From Polyrhizophydium stewartii (lineage: Eukaryota; Chytridiomycota; Chytridiomycetes; Rhizophydiales), in contig JADGIZ010000134.1 in assembly GCA_027604665.1 (NCBI GenBank), positions 1 through 23,613 of the forward strand: a stretch of DNA of 23,613 nucleotides, given 5' to 3'. Both the position numbers and the translations under genes were made by a program. Under the pieces are notes generated by a model. The model searched no databases and had not been told where the DNA came from. It was given only the letters and a program-made list of their open reading frames with translations. Positions 1 through 12,805 of the stretch are shown here, piece by piece. The stretch's first letter is position 1; each line of letters starts with the position of its first letter.

Positions 1-26
1 GCCCGCCCGCTGCGCTGCGATCGCAG

Positions 27-1348
27 AGACCGACATGGCCATCCACATGGCGCTCAACGGCGGCCTCGGCGTCATCCACCACAACTGCACCGTGCAGGAG
101 CAGTGCGAGATGGTGCGCAAGGTCAAGAAGTTCGAGAACGGCTTCATCCTCGACCCAAAGTGCCTCACGCCCAAGCACACGGTCCAGGACGTGCTCGACA
201 TCAAGCGCAAGTACGGCTTCTGCGGCATCCCCATCACCGAGGACGGCCACATGGGCTCGCGCCTGCTCGGCATCGTCACGTCGCGCGACATTGACTTCCT
301 GCAGACCGTCGACGAGTCCAAGAAGCTGCTCAAGGACATCATGACCACCGACCTGGTCACGGCCAAGCAGGGCATCTCGCTCACCGAGGCCAACAGCATC
401 CTGCAAGAGTCGCGCAAGGGCAAGCTGCCCATTGTCGACTCCAAGGGCCACCTCACGGCGCTGCTCGCCCGCTCGGACCTGATCAAGACCCGTGACTACC
501 CGCTCGCCTCGAAGCGCGACTCGCGCCAGCTGCTCTGCGCCGCCGCCATCTCGACGCACGAGGAGGACAAGCAGCGCCTCGCGGCCCTCGTTGCCGCCGG
601 CCTCGACATTGTTGTCCTCGACTCGAGCCAGGGCAACTCCAAGTTCCAGATCGAAATGATCAAGTACATCAAGAAGGAGTACCCGCAGATCGATGTCATT
701 GCCGGCAACGTCGTCACCACCGAGCAGGCCCGCAACCTGATCGCCGCCGGCGCCGACGCCCTGCGCGTCGGCATGGGCTCCGGCTCCATCTGCATCACCC
801 AGGAGGTCATGGCCTGCGGCCGCCCCCAGGGCACCGCCGTCTTCCGCGTCGCCCAGTACGCCCGCAAGTTTGGCGTGCCCGTCATTGCCGACGGCGGCAT
901 CTCCAACGTCGGCCACATCATCAAGGCCGTTGCCCTCGGCGCCTCGGCCGTCATGATGGGCTCGCTGCTTGCCGGCACCACCGAGTCGCCCGGCGAGTAC
1001 TTTTACAACGACGGCCAGCGTCTCAAGAAGTACCGCGGCATGGGCTCGCTCGACGCCATGGACAAGGGCGACGCCGCCGGCAAGCGCTACTTCTCCGAGA
1101 GCGACAAGATCAAGGTCGCCCAGGGCGTCACGGGTGCCGTGGTCGACAAGGGCACCGTCAAGAAGTTCCTTGCCTACCTCCACACGGGCGTCCAGCACGG
1201 CCTCCAGGACATTGGCGTCGACTCGGTCGAGAAGCTCCAGCAGGGCGTTGTCGACGGCGTCGTGCGCTTTGAGAAGCGCAGCCCGTCGGCCCAGCTCGAG
1301 GGCGGCGTCCACGGCCTGCACTCGTTCGAGAAGCGCCTGTTCCAGTGA
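27..1348 (+). CDS. IMPDH: IMP dehydrogenase, last exon (5' part outside window)
   Basis: Cytosolic enzyme that oxidises IMP to XMP with NAD+, the committed step of guanine nucleotide synthesis. About 440 residues are visible; the family is usually 510-525, so roughly 80-100 N-terminal residues lie left of the window. The ATG at 35 is internal: it sits in the conserved ETDMA stretch, and a 3' splice site (GATCGCAG, AG at 25-26) precedes it. Two CBS domains (about 175-500) interrupt the TIM barrel. The catalytic loop GSGSICITQ has its Cys codon at 791-793. The phosphate-binding ADGGI and [11 protein letters not shown] motifs, the flap GMGSLDAM and the C-terminal [15 protein letters not shown] follow. 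The residue before GVTGAV is Gln, as in enzymes sensitive to mycophenolic acid (inference). Closer to animal than to yeast enzymes by eye. Convergent with PSO2. Confidence 0.97.
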
Positions 1349-1439
1349 ATGTGGCTTGGGAGCACAGCCGTGCTGATCACCACCATCCGCCCACTCGCCC
1401 ATCGCACACCCTCACACACACACAAACAAACACATCTTC

Positions 1440-1457
1440 AATAAGATCTGACTTATT
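1440..1457. terminator. Palindromic AATAAG/CTTATT, candidate shared poly(A) signal
   Basis: AATAAG (1440-1445), a 6-nt spacer and CTTATT (1452-1457) form an inverted repeat in the 169-bp gap between two convergent stop codons. Each strand therefore reads AATAAG downstream of its own gene, about 90 nt after the IMPDH stop and 60 nt after the PSO2 stop. AATAAG is a variant of AATAAA; use as a poly(A) signal is inferred. The CA-rich stretch just upstream (1408-1440) resembles an A-rich fungal 3' region. Confidence 0.4.
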
Positions 1458-1517
1458 CTACAACAACAGCGATAACAACAAAACCAGCAGCAGCAGCGGC
1501 TGTGGCAGGCGCGAGTC

Positions 1518-3737
1518 TCATCCCCGCGTGCGCCGCACGCAGAAGCGCCGCAGCAGCGCTGTGCTCGCCTCGCTGACCGTCGGCACGATGCTCGCGACGC
1601 GCAGCCCGCGCACAAACATCTCGAGCTCCGAAAACGACGAGTGCTCCGAGTACGGCAGCGGCACGAGCTTGATGTTGTGCGCCAGATGCTGCACCGCAAG
1701 CGACTGCACCGTGAACGGCGCGGGCTCGCCGTCGTCGTCGGCTCGGCCCTTGCCCGGCCCACGCCCGCCAAAAGTCCACCCCGTCGGCCGCACGGCAATC
1801 ACCTCGCTGAACCGGTCCTTGTGCCGCGCGAGCATGGCCGCCAGGTGCTCCTTGTTGAGCTTGCCCATGCCAACAACGTGCACATTGGCGTCCTCTGGCC
1901 GCGACGTCATCATGCCGTCGAGCTCGCGGTCGGCAAGACGCGCCAGGATCCGCCGCTTGTCTGCGTCCGCAAACACCTTGGTGCCCACGGCCTTGGCGAG
2001 CGCCTTGAACACTCGCTCCTTGCCAATCAAGTACGAGCCAACGACAATCAGCACCCGCAGCGGCCGCGGCGGTGCCGATGCGCCGCCCATCCACGAAAAC
2101 AGCGTGCCTGCCGCCGCTCCAACGGCTCCACCGCGCGGCTTGGCCACAAAGAAGCGCGCGACCGTGTTCTTGGGATTCACGATCGTCTGCACCGTCTTGC
2201 CCGCCGCAACGCCCTTGACCAGCTCGCAGATGGCGTCAATCACCGCCGTCTGCGGCGGGAACACGTGCTTGGGCTGGCAGTACGTCGTGTCCAGGAATAG
2301 ATCGTCGATGGCCGGCGCACTCGCATCGTCGTCATCGGCTTTGTCAGTCCCGATGGAGACGCTGCCGCCCTGTGCACGCACAAACGGCGCCAGAGCCAGA
2401 TGCTCCAGGTGCGCCGGCGACGCTCGAAAGTCGCCCGTGTGTAGCAGCCGATATGTACCCGTCTGCGCGCCGTCGCTGCCCATTCTGGGCACCTCGAACA
2501 GGATCATGACTGCGCCGGGACAGCTGCATTGCGCTGTCGTCAGCCCACCAAGCCCCCATCCCAACACACAATCCACTTTCGACAAAAAAACAAAACAAGC
2601 AACCGCACTCAACTGGTTGGCGTCAATGAACGTCACCCGCACGCCCTCGATCTCGGTCGGCGTGTCGAGCGGCAGCACATGTAGAAACGAGCGGTCGACG
2701 CCAATCTGCTGTGCAACGAGGTTGGCCGTGACCGCCGAGCACCACAGCGCGCCGTGGTCAAACGACTTGCGCAGCCCGCCATAGTGGTCCGAGTGGAAGT
2801 GGGTCAGAAAGTACGCCGTGCATCCGCTGATCTTGCCATAGGCGAACGCATCGACGGTGAAGGTCGTGTGCGGGATGTGCTTGAACGACGGGCATGGTCG
2901 GCTTTCCCCGCTGCTGCCGCCGCCGCCGCCTGCCCATGCCCCACGGCCGCCAGACGTCTGTGGCCTGCTTGGGCGAGCATTGCTGCCTTTGGTTGAGAAT
3001 GCTTGTCCCGATGCCCACGGCAGAACACGCCGCCTTGGCTGCGATGGCGCCGCGGTGGATGCGGGCGGGGATACAGCCTCATCGTGATCGCAGCCAGCGT
3101 CTGCACGATCTGTCGGCCAGTCGCCGAGTGCCTCGCCGTCGTCGTCCGACACCTGCTGCGAGCCAGCATCGAAGGCGAGGCTGCCGTCCGCGCCTGTCGC
3201 AAGCTCGAATGCCAGCGCCTCGTCCGCGGCGAGGTCGGCCGCAAAGTCTGCAGCCGCAGACGGCGGCAGCGATGGCGAAAGCGGCCGCACATGTGGATCG
3301 GGCGACCCAGCCATCTGCGCGGCCAGGCTGTCGTCCAGGCATGCGTTGACATGGGCGCTGAACAGATGGCTGTCGTCCGGCTGTGTCCGACCACAGACGG
3401 GACACACGTTGCCCAGCGGCTCCCGCGGCGACGGCGTCGCGCCAAGGTCGCCCGCAGCCATGGCCGCCAGGATGCCGACGCAGTCCTGCGACTCCTGCGA
3501 CAGCGGCCGGCTGCCCGCCACGGCGCCCGCCGTCCGAGACACCGCCGCCGACACGGGTTTATCCGCGACGGGTTGGCGGAACGGTGCGGCCGGCGGGCCC
3601 TGCCGGGGCTGCGGCTGCAGCGGCCGGCGCTCTGCGCGGCCCAGGAAGAAGGTCCTCAGGCCCGCCTGCGTCGGCGGCTGCGTGTGGGCCCGGTGCGGCG
3701 CCTTGGCCTGCTTCTTGGTCGCCCGTCCAGGCTTCAT
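1518..3737 (-). CDS. PSO2: PSO2/SNM1-type DNA crosslink repair nuclease
   Basis: Metallo-beta-lactamase/beta-CASP 5' exonuclease of interstrand crosslink repair, expected in the nucleus; 709 aa (yeast Pso2 is 661). Exons on the minus strand are 3737-2614 and 2523-1518. The intron (2524-2613, donor GTTGAG, acceptor ATGCAG, branch site GGCTGAC) is placed because splicing restores the signature DANHCPGAV. A PIP box (QAGLRTFF, residues 24-31) and a UBZ4 finger (C112, C115, H129, C133) precede the nuclease core. HFHSDH (313-318) holds metal ligands and H375 is split by the intron. LLHTGDFRA, DTTY, GSYLIGKE and PYSEHSSF follow. A Gly/Ala/Pro-rich stretch of about 45 residues (around 482-527) before GSYLIGKE looks inserted. 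An ATG upstream, in frame, is possible, but 3737 leaves the PIP box near the N-terminus and clears the CDKL gene. Confidence 0.93.
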   Translation of the reverse strand: MKPGRATKKQAKAPHRAHTQPPTQAGLRTFFLGRAERRPLQPQPRQGPPAAPFRQPVADKPVSAAVSRTAGAVAGSRPLSQESQDCVGILAAMAAGDLGATPSPREPLGNVCPVCGRTQPDDSHLFSAHVNACLDDSLAAQMAGSPDPHVRPLSPSLPPSAAADFAADLAADEALAFELATGADGSLAFDAGSQQVSDDDGEALGDWPTDRADAGCDHDEAVSPPASTAAPSQPRRRVLPWASGQAFSTKGSNARPSRPQTSGGRGAWAGGGGGSSGESRPCPSFKHIPHTTFTVDAFAYGKISGCTAYFLTHFHSDHYGGLRKSFDHGALWCSAVTANLVAQQIGVDRSFLHVLPLDTPTEIEGVRVTFIDANQLSAVACFVFLSKVDCVLGWGLGGLTTAQCSCPGAVMILFEVPRMGSDGAQTGTYRLLHTGDFRASPAHLEHLALAPFVRAQGGSVSIGTDKADDDDASAPAIDDLFLDTTYCQPKHVFPPQTAVIDAICELVKGVAAGKTVQTIVNPKNTVARFFVAKPRGGAVGAAAGTLFSWMGGASAPPRPLRVLIVVGSYLIGKERVFKALAKAVGTKVFADADKRRILARLADRELDGMMTSRPEDANVHVVGMGKLNKEHLAAMLARHKDRFSEVIAVRPTGWTFGGRGPGKGRADDDGEPAPFTVQSLAVQHLAHNIKLVPLPYSEHSSFSELEMFVRGLRVASIVPTVSEASTALLRRFCVRRTRG

Positions 3738-6933
<3,196 letters not shown>

Positions 6934-7147
6934 ACCTCGTCACGTACACGCAGGCGGCATGCGACTTGCGGCACACGGTGCGCTCATGGACCGCTGCGGG
7001 ACCATGTGCTCGCCTGCTTGCCTCCCTGCCCGCTGCCGGCAGATCGCAGCGGTCGGGCAGCCACGGCTTCCGACTGAATTCGGTATATGGAGCACCGGCC
7101 GCGAGCGGAAGGAGAGAGTGGTTGCATTATGTGCATACACGGCGCCG

Positions 7148-8568
7148 TCAGATGAAATACTGGGACAGGGTCTGCACATATCCATGTCAGCCGGTTGCAG
7201 CCGAGCGCCGCAGAACATTGCACTGCGCCACCCATGCATCCCGCACACCTTGGACGTGCGAAAGTTTGTGACAATGCCAGTATCTTGGACATCGAGCGCC
7301 ACGTTCTGCGAGTACGAGTCGTACGACTTTTGAAAGTCCTTGCTCTTGCGCTCGTCCTCCTCCATGAGCAGCTCCTGCACAAGCGCCTTGAAGGAGACCT
7401 CGCCGCCCTGCGGATCCGACGTGCGCTGGTCGTCGGGGCATGCCGCAAAGACGTTGAAGTAGCGCTCGAGCCCCGGGCCAATCTCGAGCAGCGACGCCAT
7501 GTTGCCGACGCGGTAGCAGTAGTTTGGCGCCGACCACACGGTCGAGAGCATGTCGTCAAAGAGGATCTGGTAGCCCTCCATGCACAGCTGGTGCGCGCGG
7601 CAGATGTGGCCGAACCCGTTGATCTCGAGGAAGTGGCGGGTGACGTCCTCGCCAAAGATGTACCCGGCGCCGCGCGGCGACAATGTGAAGCCGCTGATCT
7701 CGTCCCCATCGACCTGCTGCGGGTCGGACCAGACCAGATCGGCCATGGGGCCGTCGTGCGGGATCTCTGCCAGCGGGTTGGGCCGAGGTCAGCTTCTGTT
7801 CTGGTTGTGCACATCCACCGCGGACCCATGCTGCCGCAGATGCAATCGGAATCAGACAAGGCACCTCGGAAGCGGTCAATGACGCGGATCTGGTCGAGCG
7901 TGTGCAGCGACGGGCTGAGGCCTGGTTGAAGCGGTGCTGTCAGTGGCGCAGCGATGCGAGTGCACGGCAGCGCAGATGCGCAGCCCCACCGCCGTGGATG
8001 CACAGGATGGTGTCGCTGATGACGACGGCGAGCACGAGGTAGTCAAAGACGTCCGTAAAGTACGACCACACCAGGCCGCCCTTGTACTTTTCGCAGCACT
8101 CGTTGTAGAAGCCGTAGACCTGCGTGACGGCGCGGCACTCGTGGTTGCCGCGCACGAGCGTCACTCGGTCGGGATACCGCACCTTGAGGCACAGCAGCAG
8201 CGTGATTGTCTCGACCGAGTAGTACCCGCGGTCGACATAGTCGCCCAGGAACACGTAGTTTGTGTCGGGGCACTGCCCGCCGATGCGGAAGATCTCGAGG
8301 ACGTCGTAGAACTGTCTGGATATCGTGCGCGGCCGGCCCAGCGTCAGCGTCGCCGGCCACGTCGCCTGCCGCTGCAGCAGCCTCCGCCCTCGGTCGCAGC
8401 GCACCCGTGGACGTCGCCGACGACGGTGACGGGGGCCTGCACGTGCCGCACGTTGTCCTCGCTCAGCAGCAGCTCCTTGGCCTTGTTGCACAGCTCGCGG
8501 ATGGTGTTCTCGGGCAGCAGCTCGCGGCGCTGCGCCTTCTCGATCAGCGCATCGAGGTCCCACGCCAT
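7148..8568 (-). CDS. PPG1: PPG1-type PP2A-like Ser/Thr protein phosphatase catalytic subunit
   Basis: Metal-dependent PPP-family phosphatase. It is closer to yeast Ppg1 than to PP2A, PP4 or PP6, as shown by [26 protein letters not shown], the long loop before SPRGAGY, and [12 protein letters not shown]. Yeast Ppg1 works with the Far/STRIPAK-like complex. Exons (minus): 8568-8405, 8315-7990, 7921-7865, 7766-7249, 7171-7148; 362 aa. The intron after 8405 splits GDVHG (51-55). GDYVDRG (79-85) and GNHE (111-114) carry metal and catalytic residues; the next residue is Cys (GNHECR) where Ser is usual. The C-terminus ends Tyr-Phe-Ile, close to the carboxymethylated YFL of PP2A-like enzymes, and is encoded by a 24-nt last exon; a second in-frame acceptor would make it 12 nt. 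Divergent from SNF8, convergent with CDKL. Confidence 0.93.
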
Positions 8569-8712
8569 CGCGGCAAGCCGGTGTCGGCTCGAAGGAGCAA
8601 CGTCGCCCCGCCTGCCGCGCCCTGATTGGCGCGACTTGGCGGCAGCGTTCCATTGGCGGGCCGACTGCGCTGGGGAGGGTCGGCGAGACTTTGCGGTGCT
8701 TGGCGCGTCGAC
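8569..8712. promoter_or_regulatory. Bidirectional PPG1/SNF8 promoter with two CCAAT boxes
   Basis: 144 bp separate the divergent start codons. Two CCAAT boxes, both reading ATTGG on the plus strand, lie at 8625-8629 and 8652-8656, 27 nt apart. CCAAT boxes are bound by the HAP/NF-Y complex in fungi; binding here is inferred. Confidence 0.55.
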
Positions 8713-9788
8713 ATGCGCCGGGGCGTGGGCATCAACGGCCTGCAGCAGCAGGCCCTCAGCAAGGCAGGCGGCCGCGGTTCCCCCAGTGCAACCAGCAGCT
8801 TCCTCTTTCCACCTGCTGACCTGCGCGCGCGTGCAGGAGGGCTTCCAGCGCATGGGCGAGGCCCTCGCCACGCAGCAGCTCGACCAGGTGCGGCGAGCCA
8901 CCGCGAGAGCCACGACCTCGGCTGCCCAGACCGCCTGCGGCGCACGCTCACGCCGCCCGCGCCGCGCACGCAGATGAAGACGCTGCTGGACACGTTCAAG
9001 TCGAATCTCGAGGACTTTGCCGTCAAGCACAAGAAGGAGATCAAGCGCGACCCGGTCTTCCGCATGCACTTTCAGCGCATGTGCAACAACGTCGGCATCG
9101 ACCCGCTCGCATCCAACAAGGGCTTCTGGTCCGATATCCTCGGCTTCGGCGACTTTTACTACGAGCTCGCCGTGCAGATCGCCGAGGTGTGCATTGCAAC
9201 GCGCGAGCGCAACGGCGGCCTCATTGATCTGGGGGAGCTGAAGCGCGAGGTCGAGCGCATGCGCGGCCGCGGCGCACAGGCCATCAGCGAGTAAGCCATG
9301 CTGCAGCTGCAGCAGATGCGAGTGCGGCCGAAGCTCGCTGTTGACGTGCCAAACTGTAGAGACGACATTGTACAGAGCATCAAGGCCATGCATCCGCTCG
9401 GCAGCGGCTTCGCCGTCGTGATGATTGGCAACCGCCGCATGGTACAATCAGTGCCGCGCGAGCTCAATGTCGACACAACCAAGGCGCTCGAGCTGGCAGA
9501 GGTATTATTGGCGCCGAAACGGCTCTGATCATGCAAAATATCTGATGTATAGCCCGCGCGGTGCAGGAGAGTGGCTTCATCAGCGTCCAAATGCTGCGCG
9601 GTCGGCTTGGGTGGGAAGAGGAGCGAGCCACAAAGCTGTTGGTAAGCTGCGATGCTGTATTACATGGCCCAAGCTCACCAGTACAGCTGACACCTGACTT
9701 TCAGCAATCGATGCTCAAGGACGGCATCTGCTGGATCGACACACAGGATCACCCGCCCACATACTGGATCGCCGGTCTGCTTGCATAA
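8713..9788 (+). CDS. SNF8: ESCRT-II subunit SNF8/VPS22
   Basis: Winged-helix subunit of ESCRT-II, which sorts ubiquitinated membrane cargo into multivesicular bodies at endosomes. Exons: 8713-8763, 8837-8887, 8974-9290, 9360-9501, 9567-9641, 9705-9788; 239 aa, normal for the family. [17 protein letters not shown] matches the conserved RRGVGA start. [29 protein letters not shown] and [15 protein letters not shown] are highly conserved. [19 protein letters not shown] and a final WIDTQ/YWIAGL segment form the second winged helix. The first intron (8764-8836) must use a GC donor (AAG followed by GCAGGC): no GT in exon 1 gives the phase 0 needed to enter the [10 protein letters not shown] exon, and a GCTGAC branch site lies upstream of its acceptor. 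The other introns are GT-AG, 63-86 nt. Confidence 0.95.
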
Positions 9789-9974
9789 ACCCCCCATGTG
9801 CCATAGAATGCGCTCGTGTGCGAATACCGCGTTCATTGCCAACTTCGGCTGGGCTGAATGCGCCGCATATTCGTGGAGTGCCATGCTGTTCGACGTGCAG
9901 AGGCGGCCAAAACCTGCATGCTGCAGCGAGCATCGCAAGAAGAGCAACAGAAAATATGGATCGACTGCTGGTCG

Positions 9975-12735
9975 TCACTCGACGGGCACGCACGCAAACA
10001 GCTTGTCGATTTCCTGGACAAGGTCCATGCGAGGAACCCCGTCAAGCGAGCCCTCGGCGCTCAGATCCGTGCTCGTCGGAATGCGCATCGTCATATTGCC
10101 AGGCGGCGGAGGCGGCGGCGGCGGTGGGGCGGCAGACGATGCCACGCTTGAGCTGCTCATCTGGCCGGCGCGAATCGAGCCCGCCGGCAGCTTGTTGATG
10201 ACCGAGAGTGACGGCGGCAGCGCAGACGGCGCAGGAACCGGCTTGACGCCGAGTCCGCTCCAGTCCGATGAATTCATGGCCAGGGGCGAAAGCCGCGACA
10301 GCGTCATGGCCGACGTGCGCGGCGTAGGCACCGGCGGCTTGCCGGAGACGGATTGCTTCCCGTGCATCGACGCGCGTCCAAGCGTCTGGGCCTCTGCTCG
10401 CATGGTATCAGTCAGATCCCAGCGGCAATCAAACAACGCCGGTCGTGCCATCTTACTCGGCTTGTACTGCTCATGGCGGCTCGGCAGGCGATCAATTGCG
10501 TAATCCTTCTTGGCATACACAGACGCCGGCGACGGCTCGGGGATCCCCTCGGTGGCGGCAATCGCAACAGACCCAAGTAGGCTATCTCGCGGCGAGCTTG
10601 CGACAAATGTCTCCTCTTTTTGCATCTGCGGCGTTGCTTCTGCGGCCAACTCAGGCTTGGACTCGCTCTCGGGCGTGCGCGAAGCAATCCGCTCGATTGC
10701 ACCCGAGTGCTGCACGACCGTCTGATCAACATCGGCAATGTTGACGTTGAGCGACGGGAGGTTCTTCCAAACCGAGGCCGGATGGAGGATCGTGACGGAG
10801 ATAGAAAGCATGATGGGAGAGCTGCGCGTAGGTTTGGCGTGCGTCAGAAAACCTCTCTTCGGCATGAACATGCTCAGGGCGGCCCTACCATCCGGTGGGC
10901 TTGACTACGACGTCCACGACGAACGAAACATCAATCAGGAACCCATAGCGGATTGAGCGCGCGCTCATCTGGCGTCGGCGGTTGTCAGCTTCAGTCGCGG
11001 GCCGCTCTGGCACACGAGCCAGACGCTCACCGGAATGTTGATGTCCAGCGCAAGCGACGTCGACGTTTCTGGTGCCACGCCGCTCCAGAGCTCGTAGCCC
11101 TTCTCGCCGCGCTTGTCTTGGCCAAACAGGTAGTCGTCCTCGGCCATGCCGCCGCCAAAGAACTTTGTCGACAGCACGTTCCTGCCCGAACGGAATGGGG
11201 TCTTGGCCGAGTACATAGTGCGCCTGGCAACCGCGTCGCTGACAAACGACAGGGGCCTGAGCGAGCACGCAATATCGCTCACGGGGGATGGGATCGTCGA
11301 GTGGTCTGCCTGGCGCTCCTGGACAAAAGTCTTGATGCGGCGCGTGAGCGTGACAGAGACCTCGCGGATCTTGCAACAGCAACGTCAGCACTTCCAAATG
11401 GCCGAGGACGCTCCTGGCATCAGCACGGACGCACCCATCTGGCGGATTCGTTGACGATCCCAATGCTGACAACGCCGACCCCGCCGCTCAGCCAGACGCC
11501 GTGCTCGCAGTCAGTGTTGACGTTGGGCACGCGCACTGATGCAGTGAGTTTGACGGTGCCCTTTTTGCCAATGTTGAACATGTTGCGCTTGACCTGCTGG
11601 CTCGTCTCCTTGATGAGGGGCGACGTTGGCGGGATCATGCCGCTGAACGACGATAGCAGGGAAAACGGAACCGACTCGACGACTTTGACGTCGCGGTACG
11701 CTGCGATGGGCGTGTGCGGCACCACTCCGTGTTTCGTATGGACGATGCTGTGCAATAGTCACGTCAAAATGCGCTGTGTGCGATTTCAAAGCAGTGCTGC
11801 GACTGACCCTGCGATGATATAGCGAATTCCGCCGAAGCGCTTGCTCCAATACGAGCTTGGCAGCGGCCCGTCGACGTTCTGGTCGGTCTGGATCCACTGA
11901 CTCTGCGTACCATCGCTGTGGATGGGGATCGAGAAGTTAAAGACGTGGATGCCCTGCTTGGCACGCCACATGCCGTGCTCGTCGGGGTTTCCCATCACGA
12001 CGGCCGTGGTTGGTGCTCGCGTGACATCCTGGATCGTCAGGCGTTTCGAGAAGAACAAGCGGCGGTTCGGGGACTTTGGCATGCACGGCAGCGTCTCTGT
12101 GCGGCAGGCGGGTTGCGCGTCAGCGCTGGTTTACGAGTGAGACGAGCGAGAGCGTTCCGTCGTTTGTATTCATGCAACGACGGCGACAAAAGCATGATGC
12201 GCGACTCGCGACGCGAATGTTGTCGCTGCGCGACAGAGGCCGAGCGTTGGGCAGGGGGCGGCGACGTATGGGGGTGCAGCGGCGAGTGCGTCTCGATAAC
12301 CAACACGAGGCCTGCGAGGCACCTACCCTCGATGCCGACGAGATACACATAGATCTTGCCGATCTTGCAGTACGGGCTCTCTTTGGTACACTGGACCCAG
12401 AGCTGGCCCTCGACCGCGCCGCGGGTGGCATAGAGCGTGCGCGCAGCAGTGACGGCCACGGACACGGACTTGGCGCTCGAGCGTACCTCCCACGGGTGGA
12501 GATCAAAGGGCGGGATCTTGGACACTGGGTTTGAGATGACCAGCTCGCTGAGCTGGCGCGGAGTCAGGTCCGTCGCCAGATGCGATGCGTTTGACGGCGA
12601 CGCCGCGCGCAGCGGCGTCCCCGCCGACGGGTCGGTGGCTGCGTCGCCGTCGTACGGACCGGGCAGCGCCGCGCTGCTGTCGATGTCGAACGTGCGCGTC
12701 TGCGGGTGGTTTGGGTTCGAGTGCCACTCGGCCAT
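9975..12735 (-). CDS. Arrestin-like (alpha-arrestin family) protein
   Basis: Likely cytosolic adaptor with the two beta-sandwich lobes of alpha-arrestins, which in fungi link membrane cargo to ubiquitin ligases or pH signalling. Exons (minus): 12735-12327, 12096-11808, 11747-11435, 11369-11031, 10968-10889, 10821-9975; 758 aa. The N-lobe has EGQLWVQCT, KIGKIYVYLVGIEE, RRLFFSKRLTIQD, FNFSIPI and GPLPSSYWSKRFGGIRY. The C-lobe has KGTVKLTASVRVPN, IREVSVTLTRRI, the strand GFLIDVSFVVDVVV and VTILHPASVW. The tail from about residue 500 is disordered, rich in Ser, Pro and Ala, with a run of nine prolines. I see no PPxY motif, so classical Rsp5 recruitment is not evident. The 70-nt gap to the upstream PPR stop makes 12735 the first usable ATG. 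The exact subfamily is not recognised. Confidence 0.85.
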
Positions 12736-12805
12736 GGCCAGCGTTGCCTGGGCGGGTTCGAGATGCGAGGCAAGGCGTGACCCAAACACGCGACGCGGGC
12801 TTCAT

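Noticed and set aside
35..37. ATG at 35 as the IMPDH start
   Set aside because: It falls in the conserved ETDMA motif inside the barrel, after an intron acceptor; the true start is outside the window.
1345..2784. 479-codon plus-strand frame opposite PSO2
   Set aside because: Low-complexity translation without recognisable domains. It overlaps the conserved nuclease core on the other strand and is a shadow of high third-position GC.
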